Below the pieces are notes generated by a model. It did no database searches and was not told where the DNA came from. It saw nothing but the letters and a program-made list of their open reading frames with translations. The translations under genes were made by a program, and so were the position numbers. From contig CALHRB010000350.1 of the NCBI GenBank assembly GCA_938038165.1, forward strand, positions 1 to 6,548: a stretch of 6,548 nt of DNA, read 5' to 3'. Source of the stretch: Candidatus Kapaibacterium sp. Its GTDB lineage: Bacteria > Bacteroidota > Ignavibacteria > Kapaibacteriales > UBA2268. This document shows, piece by piece, positions 1-5,900 of this stretch (within the stretch, counting starts at the first letter, position 1; the number at the start of each line of letters is the position of its first letter).

Positions 1-793
1 TCTGGACAAATGAAGGGTGGGCAAAAAGCGCTCCCTTTTTATGGGCCCTCCATGCAGCCGAGGCGTTTGAACTCATCCCGTTGGTGGAAAGGTAATAGGC
101 GTTTCCATAGCCTCCTGTTGCCAGAACGACTGCATCGCCCCAGTGTGACTCAATTTTGCCTGTTACTAAATCTCTTGTAACAATACCTCTGGCAAAACCA
201 TTAACAAGAACAATATCAAGCATTTCTTTGCGGTTATGCATTTTTACGGTTTTTTTGCCGATTTGCCTTGATAAGGCTGAATAAGCTCCAAGAAGAAGTT
301 GCTGACCTGTTTGCCCACGCGCATAAAAAGTTCTTGAAACTTGAGCACCACCAAAAGAGCGATTATCAAGCAGACCTCCGTATTCTCGGGCAAAAGGCAC
401 TCCCTGAGCAACACATTGGTCAATGATATTATTACTAACTTGAGCTAATCTATAAATGTTAGCTTCCCTTGAACGAAAATCTCCACCTTTTACCGTATCA
501 TAAAATAATCTCCAGATGCTATCACCGTCATTAGGATAATTTTTTGCAGCATTTATACCACCTTGAGCAGCAATTGAGTGTGCTCTTCGTGGGCTGTCGT
601 GATAGGTGAAAGCCTCAACGTTATAACCAAGCTCTGCCAGAGTTGCTGCAGCGGAAGCTCCGGCAAGACCTGTTCCAACAATTAGGATTTTATATTTTCT
701 TTTGTTTGCTGGATTGATAAGTTTCATTTCGAAACGATGTTTGTCCCATGAGTCTTTGATAGGACCAGTTGGTGTTTTGCCATCTAATATCAT
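1..793 (-). CDS. sdhA: Succinate dehydrogenase / fumarate reductase flavoprotein subunit, N-terminal 264 residues (3' end beyond the window)
   Basis: This is the catalytic subunit of complex II. It oxidises succinate to fumarate on covalently bound FAD at the cytoplasmic face of the membrane. Visible are a Rossmann dinucleotide-binding motif VGTGLAG (residues 39-45) and RRAHSIAAQGG (69-79), whose His72 matches the histidine that carries FAD in this family. Further on are GGAQVSRTFYARGQTGQQ (148-165), typical of the Bacteroidetes/B. subtilis branch, ATGGYGN (225-231) and AAWRAHKKGALFAHP (246-260). About 35 residues precede the FAD motif, as is usual for this branch. Family members run to about 640 residues, so roughly 40% is seen; the rest of the FAD domain, the capping domain and the catalytic region lie off the left edge. 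The ATG at 793 overlaps the sdhC stop (ATGA) and has a good Shine-Dalgarno sequence. sdhB is expected next. The frame is intact, and nothing suggests decay. Confidence 0.96.
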   Translation of the reverse strand, partial: MILDGKTPTGPIKDSWDKHRFEMKLINPANKRKYKILIVGTGLAGASAAATLAELGYNVEAFTYHDSPRRAHSIAAQGGINAAKNYPNDGDSIWRLFYDTVKGGDFRSREANIYRLAQVSNNIIDQCVAQGVPFAREYGGLLDNRSFGGAQVSRTFYARGQTGQQLLLGAYSALSRQIGKKTVKMHNRKEMLDIVLVNGFARGIVTRDLVTGKIESHWGDAVVLATGGYGNAYYLSTNGMSSNASAAWRAHKKGALFAHPSFVQ

Positions 794-1506
794 AATCTAC
801 CTCCCACCAACCCAAGCAGTATGGTAATTGGTATAGAAATTAAACATAGTACAATTATAATGGATAAAATTGTGCTGGACTTTTCAATTGTGCTGAAATA
901 GTGTTTCTGATTGAATCCCAAAGTCTGAAACATGCTTTGTATGGCGTGGTTCAGATGGAACCCAACAATTACTACTCCAATGATATAAACTATTGAAATA
1001 AATGGATTTTGAAAACCAGCAACTACCATCGAGAAAACATCTGTCCGTTGAATGAGCACTTCATTAACAGAATGAGGCAATGAGTATGTTTCTGGTTTAA
1101 CGTGTTCAGGATTTGTTATATGCATTGTAAAGTGCATAATATGGTAAACAACAAATGAAAAAATCATAATACCAGTCCATATCATTGTTCTGGATGTCAG
1201 TTTTGCTTTCATATAATTTTTGACGGCATATTTATCTGGTTTTGCATTAAGATTATGCAATTTAAGATAAACAGAGGTTATTATATGAAAAACTAATGCA
1301 AGAAATAATATAATTCGAATTACCCAAAGTAAGGGTCCAAGACTATGCAAAAATTGTGAGTAGGTATTAATCGTATCGCTGCCTAAATAAATTAGGAGAT
1401 TGCCAGCTGTGTGCACAATAATATAAAGAACGAGCAAAACTCCAGTTACAGCCATAACAACCTTACTCAGAATCGTTGATTTTAAGTAGTTTGTCAAAGA
1501 AGCCAT
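790..1506 (-). CDS. sdhC: Succinate dehydrogenase cytochrome b subunit (fused five-helix, b558-type membrane anchor)
   Basis: This is the membrane anchor of complex II. It binds heme b and quinone and receives electrons from SdhA through SdhB. From the ATG at 1506 it has 238 residues, close to the usual size of the single-subunit Bacteroidetes/B. subtilis-type anchor. Five hydrophobic segments are visible, near residues 15-42, 59-82, 107-130, 165-187 and 210-236. The N-terminal SKVVMAVTG followed by VHTAGNL is the family signature, as are VYHIMHF and GFHLNHAIQSMFQTLG. Likely axial heme ligands by helix position are His32, His74, His122 and His184, with His125, His129 and His187 as alternatives; the assignment is inferred. 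The frame stays open back to a TTG at 1548, which would add 14 residues (MALDKNFLTILISD). I prefer the ATG because the family signature begins shortly after it. Neither start has a clear Shine-Dalgarno sequence. It overlaps sdhA by four bases, so the two are almost certainly cotranscribed. Confidence 0.94.
   Translation of the reverse strand: MASLTNYLKSTILSKVVMAVTGVLLVLYIIVHTAGNLLIYLGSDTINTYSQFLHSLGPLLWVIRIILFLALVFHIITSVYLKLHNLNAKPDKYAVKNYMKAKLTSRTMIWTGIMIFSFVVYHIMHFTMHITNPEHVKPETYSLPHSVNEVLIQRTDVFSMVVAGFQNPFISIVYIIGVVIVGFHLNHAIQSMFQTLGFNQKHYFSTIEKSSTILSIIIVLCLISIPITILLGLVGGRL
799..805 (-). promoter_or_regulatory. Strong ribosome binding site of sdhA, inside the end of sdhC
   Basis: On the minus strand the sequence reads GGGAGGT, with GGAGG ending six bases before the sdhA ATG at 793. 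It lies within the last codons of sdhC, encoding its Gly-Gly-Arg. Together with the ATGA overlap it supports the chosen sdhA start and suggests coupled translation of the two subunits. It is the only strong Shine-Dalgarno sequence in front of any gene in the window. Confidence 0.75.
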
Positions 1507-1621
1507 ATCACTTATCAGTATTGTTAAAAAATTTTTATCTAATGCCAAATCTTAAATTACAATTTTTTAATTAATAAAAAAATTATCTGAATAAACGGAA
1601 TCTTGGCTTAACATGGGAAAT

Positions 1622-1645
1622 TGTGAAATGTGAAAAAAAATGTGA
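1622..1645. repeat. Three TGTGA pentamers upstream of sdhC
   Basis: TGTGA occurs on the plus strand at 1622-1626, 1629-1633 and 1641-1645, so starts are 7 and 12 bases apart. The first two form a tandem TGTGAAA heptamer. TGTGA is the half-site recognised by CRP-family regulators, and this family often controls respiratory genes. However, no inverted TCACA partner is present at the normal spacing, so a regulator site is only a possibility. The stretch is AT-rich and some repetition is expected by chance. Confidence 0.25.
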
Positions 1646-1699
1646 TTTGCTAAGTCTAATAAATATTTATAATTAGATATTTTAATAAAATTTAGCAAA
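1646..1699. repeat. Nested inverted repeat in the sdhC upstream region
   Basis: The outer arms TTTGCTAA (1646-1653) and TTAGCAAA (1692-1699) are perfect eight-base reverse complements. The inner arms CTAAT (1656-1660) and ATTAG (1672-1676) enclose the palindrome AAATATTT. The 38-base interval between the outer arms is almost pure A/T. On the minus strand, read toward sdhC, this could be an operator, a 5'-leader structure or a weak end signal for the TPR transcript. It lacks a GC-rich stem followed directly by a U-run, so it is not a standard intrinsic terminator. The arms are directly visible; any function is unproven. Confidence 0.4.
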
Positions 1700-1703
1700 G
1701 TTA
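1696..1703 (-). promoter_or_regulatory. Possible Bacteroidota-type -7 box for the sdhCA operon
   Basis: On the minus strand this reads TAACTTTG, an exact match to the TAnnTTTG element of Bacteroidota housekeeping promoters. The upstream partner is weak: the nearest TTG is only 16 bases away, against the usual 19-21. It partly overlaps the right arm of the nested inverted repeat, so that repeat would sit in the early transcript. The 5' leader to the sdhC ATG would be about 185 bases, which is long. An eight-base motif in AT-rich DNA is weak evidence. Confidence 0.2.
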
Positions 1704-1766
1704 ATTAAAATCAAAGAAGCAAGAAATTTTTAAAAAAAATTGAAATTTGTAATAGAATGTTGTTTA

Positions 1767-2852
1767 TTAATCATACATTGTTCTCAACAATTTATTATTT
1801 TTATCTAATTTTAATGGATTTTTGACGAGTTGACCGAGGAATTGATTGAATTTTTTCAGGTTGTTTCTTTGCCATAATTCGAATTCCTGCTTGTCTGCAA
1901 CATCGAAAAGCCAATAGTTATAGGCTTCAAAATTTCCGGAATCAAGGATTTTTTTCTGGAAATCGAATACAAGATTTGGATATAAATTATTATACTTCTT
2001 ATTGAACCAATTGTTAATGAATGATTCTCTAATTTTGATTATGTCTTTAACAGGTACACTTGAAGTTTTCACTAGAATGTATGGTTTCGTAGATTCAACC
2101 ATATTATCCTGGAATGCCATTTGAAAAGGTATGCGTTTTTGATCAAGGTTTTCGGAAACAATCCTGACTTCGCTGAAGGAAACTTTATAAAGACTGTCTT
2201 CAGGCGAAAAAAGTCCTGAATTGTAGGTTTCGTAGAGTAGTTTACTTATTTCGTCACGTCGTTTGAAATTTTTTGCAATATTTAAATAAATCTCTGCATA
2301 AAGAACGGTCCAGATTTTTTCACCAGTACGGGAAAAGTATTTTGCAAGGTAATAGTAGTTATTTTCGTACGAGGGATCAACTTCAATACCCTTTTCCCAA
2401 TAACCAATAACCTCCCTAACACGTTTTTTACCGACTAGAGCGAGCCCATATTCCATATACAACCTGCCCGAGTTGGGAAATTTTTCAAGTCCTTCGCTGT
2501 AAATTGCCAATGCTTTATCGGAATTTTCTATAAAGTGATAACTATTTCCAAGGAGTTGATAAACCTGATCATTTACATCTTTATGATTTCTTAATGTATC
2601 AAGGATTTCGATTGCTTTGTCATAGTCTTTATTGTTATAGTGAGCCAAAGCTATTTCATAAATATAATCGAGGACTTCGGGTTTAAGCTTATGAGCTTTT
2701 TCGAAATATTCTATAGCTTTTTCGTTGTTGCCTTTGTTCAAAAGCTCAATGCCTTTTTTGAAAAAATTATCTGCTGTGACTGGTTTCGTTTTTTTTGAGT
2801 ATGCAAAACCAAGCAGCAATATTGTCATAATTGTCATTATATAAATTTTCAT
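1767..2852 (-). CDS. Exported tetratricopeptide-repeat protein with an uncharacterised C-terminal region
   Basis: The protein has 361 residues. Residues 1-19 look like a Sec signal peptide: a short basic start, a hydrophobic core TIMTILLLGFA and probable cleavage after AYS. There is no lipobox cysteine, so it is probably periplasmic. About five TPR units follow, near residues 27-60, 61-94, 95-127, 128-161 and 162-195. The first is the most canonical (GNNEKAIEYFEKAHKLKP), while the fifth is degenerate. TPRs form a helical scaffold for protein binding. The C-terminal part (about 196-361) is not TPR; it is charged and aromatic-rich, with YNYWLFD near residue 311, and I do not recognise it. The ATG at 2852 is preceded by a weak GGTG four bases upstream. 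The gene points the same way as sdhCA but lies over 200 bases upstream, so it is probably a separate unit. It is divergent from the large repeat protein. The specific function is unknown. Confidence 0.88.
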   Translation of the reverse strand: MKIYIMTIMTILLLGFAYSKKTKPVTADNFFKKGIELLNKGNNEKAIEYFEKAHKLKPEVLDYIYEIALAHYNNKDYDKAIEILDTLRNHKDVNDQVYQLLGNSYHFIENSDKALAIYSEGLEKFPNSGRLYMEYGLALVGKKRVREVIGYWEKGIEVDPSYENNYYYLAKYFSRTGEKIWTVLYAEIYLNIAKNFKRRDEISKLLYETYNSGLFSPEDSLYKVSFSEVRIVSENLDQKRIPFQMAFQDNMVESTKPYILVKTSSVPVKDIIKIRESFINNWFNKKYNNLYPNLVFDFQKKILDSGNFEAYNYWLFDVADKQEFELWQRNNLKKFNQFLGQLVKNPLKLDKNNKLLRTMYD

Positions 2853-2883
2853 TTTTCACCAAATAAATTTTCCAATTTTACAA

Positions 2884-2891
2884 CAAAAATA
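2884..2891 (-). promoter_or_regulatory. Possible -7 box for the TPR gene
   Basis: On the minus strand this reads TATTTTTG, matching the Bacteroidota TAnnTTTG element. It lies about 31 bases before the TPR ATG at 2852, a plausible distance. No TTTG or TTG is seen 19-21 bases further upstream, so only half of the promoter is recognisable. This is weak evidence in AT-rich DNA. Confidence 0.25.
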
Positions 2892-2903
2892 CCGATAATT
2901 TTA

Positions 2904-2932
2904 TTGTAACTTTTTTTAATTAATTGTATAAT
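2904..2932 (+). promoter_or_regulatory. Candidate promoter for the giant repeat-protein gene
   Basis: TTGTAA (2904-2909) and TATAAT (2927-2932) are 17 bases apart. This is the classic sigma-70 layout, with a perfect -10 and a 4-of-6 match to TTGACA. Transcription would begin near 2940 and leave a leader of about 48 bases before the ATG at 2988. Bacteroidota proper often use a different consensus, so the meaning depends on the host. The surrounding DNA is AT-rich, which raises the chance of a fortuitous -10. Confidence 0.4.
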
Positions 2933-2987
2933 TAAGAATGTGTAGTAGCGTCTAAAAAAATAGTTTGTTATTTTTAATTTGTTGCTT

Positions 2988-5900
2988 ATGAAAAAAAATT
3001 ACTTGATTTATACATTCATATTCTTTCTGTTCAGTACTCTCAATTCACTATCATACGAACCATGTGATACAGTCAGAAGTTGTTTGGGTAATGCTTTGAC
3101 ACTGACAATCACACAGGGGAAAGGTGCCCATTATGTTGATGTCGAAAAGACAAAATCTATGAGTAGACTGAAAGATTCAATGACAATTGAGTTTTGGATG
3201 AAGCCAGAAAAACAAGCAGGTACTACTCAATTTGTTGCAGGTCTATGGGGACCAGGCGAAGACAAAAATGATGTTTGGGTCATTTATTTTACTCCTGACG
3301 ATTTTCTTGTATTCGAGTTAAATGGCGACAAAACAAATTTAAAGAAAACCGACAATACTATCGTAAAAATTCCAGCCTCCCAACTTTATAACCGATGGAA
3401 TCACATAGCTGCAGTATTTGACGGTAAAAGGGCTATGGCTTATATTTATTTAAATGGAATAAAAGCTGATTCATCCACGAATAATATATATCCACTAACA
3501 AAACTTAGGGTTCAGCAGGAAGATAAACTCCCATTGCAGATTGGAAGTTGTAATGGGCTTTCGGATAATTCGAACAATAGAACTTTTAAGGGGCAAATTG
3601 ATGAATTTAGAATTTGGGCAAGGTTGTTCACTGATTTGGAATTATATTGTAATCGTCTTAAATCCTTCGAAGGGAACGAAACGGGTTTGATTCTCTATTA
3701 TCGTTTTAACGAGGTTCCAAATAATTATATTCTATGTGACGCCACACCTAACGGAAACATTGGAAGAGCTCGTAGCGGTGCCTCCTGTCAGAAATCTGAC
3801 AGACCCTTTTATCAAACTATTTTTACAAATGTCAAATCTATTACTGACACTTTGAAATGCGACACAACCAAAACTTGGACCATTACCGTTACAGATACTT
3901 CTATGTGTGGATCAAGGGTTTGGATGAGGGTTATTGATGATTTGGCATCGAGTTATAAAATAACACCTGCCAATTTAGTTCTTACAAAAAATGTTCCTGC
4001 CACATTTACTGTTACTCTCAACACGACCTTCACAGGGAATATCAGTTCAAGACTTCAGATTATTAACTATAATCGCTGTGGTATTACAAATACAATTCCG
4101 TTGAAAATAACAAGGATGACAGAATTGAGCTTTTCAAGGGTCAGCATTGATTTTGGAAAAGTGCTTGCTAATTGCGTCAACAGTCCTTATGTTGATTCCG
4201 TTATCAGAATTTGTAACAATACAATCACCCTTGGAGCGCCAAGGGATATTACAATCTCGCAATTAAGAACAAACAGGCCTAATGTTTTTGGTATTATCAC
4301 TGCACCAACGCCAATCACTCTAAGACCAGGTGAATGCATTAATGTTACTGTAAGATTTTTTCCAGGTTCGGTTACGGCTGATTATACAGATGTTTTAAGA
4401 ATTACTTCAAACGATAGGTGTCAGGGAAGTAATGTTATCTCACTCAAAGCAACTGCCCAGGAAGCTATCGCAATAAAGAACCGAGGCAATAAACGAATTG
4501 ATACTCTTGATTTTGGCAGTGTTTGCGTTGGTTATGTATCGGATGCGATTGAATATTTATGGGAAAATCTAACTGAGGAAAAAATCACAGTCCAGAACAT
4601 TATTTTGCCAACTCATTTCATCGGCAAGAAATTTATTTTTCCGGTTACATTAGACCCCAAGACTGGCTATAATCCTAATTATTTCAGGTTTCTTCCTCAG
4701 ACAAGAGGTAACTTCTTCGATTCTATAGTATTTGTTGTTAATGCTGGGAATTGCCTTGTTAACAGAAAGGTATATGTAAAAGGCAAGGGATATGTTGCTG
4801 ACCTTAGCTTTGCTGTGGACTCTGTTGATTTTGGCGATGTCATTGTCGGAAAGGAAAGGACTATGACTATTAATCTTACAAATAATAGTGAAGATCCCCT
4901 TGATCTTACTTTATACCTACGTAAAGGTAAAGTATTCTTTCTAACAAGTAGCAGAACATTAAGAATTGAACCCGGAAGAACCGCTGTAGTTCGGGTTTCA
5001 GCAAGACCATTAGTGGATTCAGTATATTTTGATGAACTCTGCTTTTTTGAAACGAGATGCAATACTTCTGGCTGTGTAAAGCTGAGAGTTAGAGGGATTT
5101 ATGAAAGGTTCAAATTCGAACCTCCTTTAATGCAAGTTCTTAATGTTGTTGGCTGCTCTTTCAGGGATGATAGTTTAAAAATCATAAATACATCAGAGGT
5201 CGAACAGAGTCTATCCAAATTTCAGCTTGATGATCCATCGGGTAGATTTTCTGTTGTGTTCCCATCAGTACTACCCGATAATCTAAATTTAAAACCTTCA
5301 GAAAGTTATAAATTTATATTTAGATATACTCCCGGAGATGTTCTTCAGGATTATGCAGACAGGGCTTATCTGAGGTATGAGACAAGCGATGCTCAGCAGT
5401 GGGCAGGGGTATTGCTCGGTTCCTCAATTTCCCCCAAAATTTTAGTTACTGAACTGAAAATTTTCGGAACTCTCGAAGTTGGTGACAAAAAACGTGATAC
5501 CGTTCTTATTGAAAATATATCACCTTTCCAAGTTAAAATCGATAGTATAATAACAACTGAGGGGTACGAACTGATTTATCCCGTCTCAAATATAAATAAA
5601 TGGCTAAACCAGCGGGATACTATAATGGCAATAGTTGATTTTAAACCAACAGAGGCAAAAGAATACAATGGAAGCCTGCAGGTTTTTTCAAGTTCACCTT
5701 GCGAAGTCCAATCAAGCGGACTAATGAAGGGTAAAGGAATTATTGTGCCCCTTGAAGCCCCGATATCAGTCATCAGCTATGGTTTTGTCAGACCTTGCGA
5801 TTGTCGAACAAGGGAAATTCCTTTAATAAACCAATCGCTTGTGTTCCCTATGAGAATAGACAGCGTTTGGATAGATTCTACTGGTATCGCCAATGGAACT

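Noticed and set aside
1561..1584. A/T-only hairpin (AATTTTTT and AAAAAATT) considered as a terminator
   Set aside because: It has no G or C in the stem, sits just upstream of sdhC rather than just after the TPR stop, and is expected by chance in DNA this AT-rich.
4697..5062. Minus-strand open frame of 121 codons
   Set aside because: It lies wholly inside the giant repeat-protein gene, which has clear domain signatures across the same bases. The antisense product is low in complexity and resembles no family.
5576..5773. Minus-strand open frame of 65 codons
   Set aside because: It is antisense to repeats 6-7 of the large coding frame, with no ribosome site or recognisable domain.
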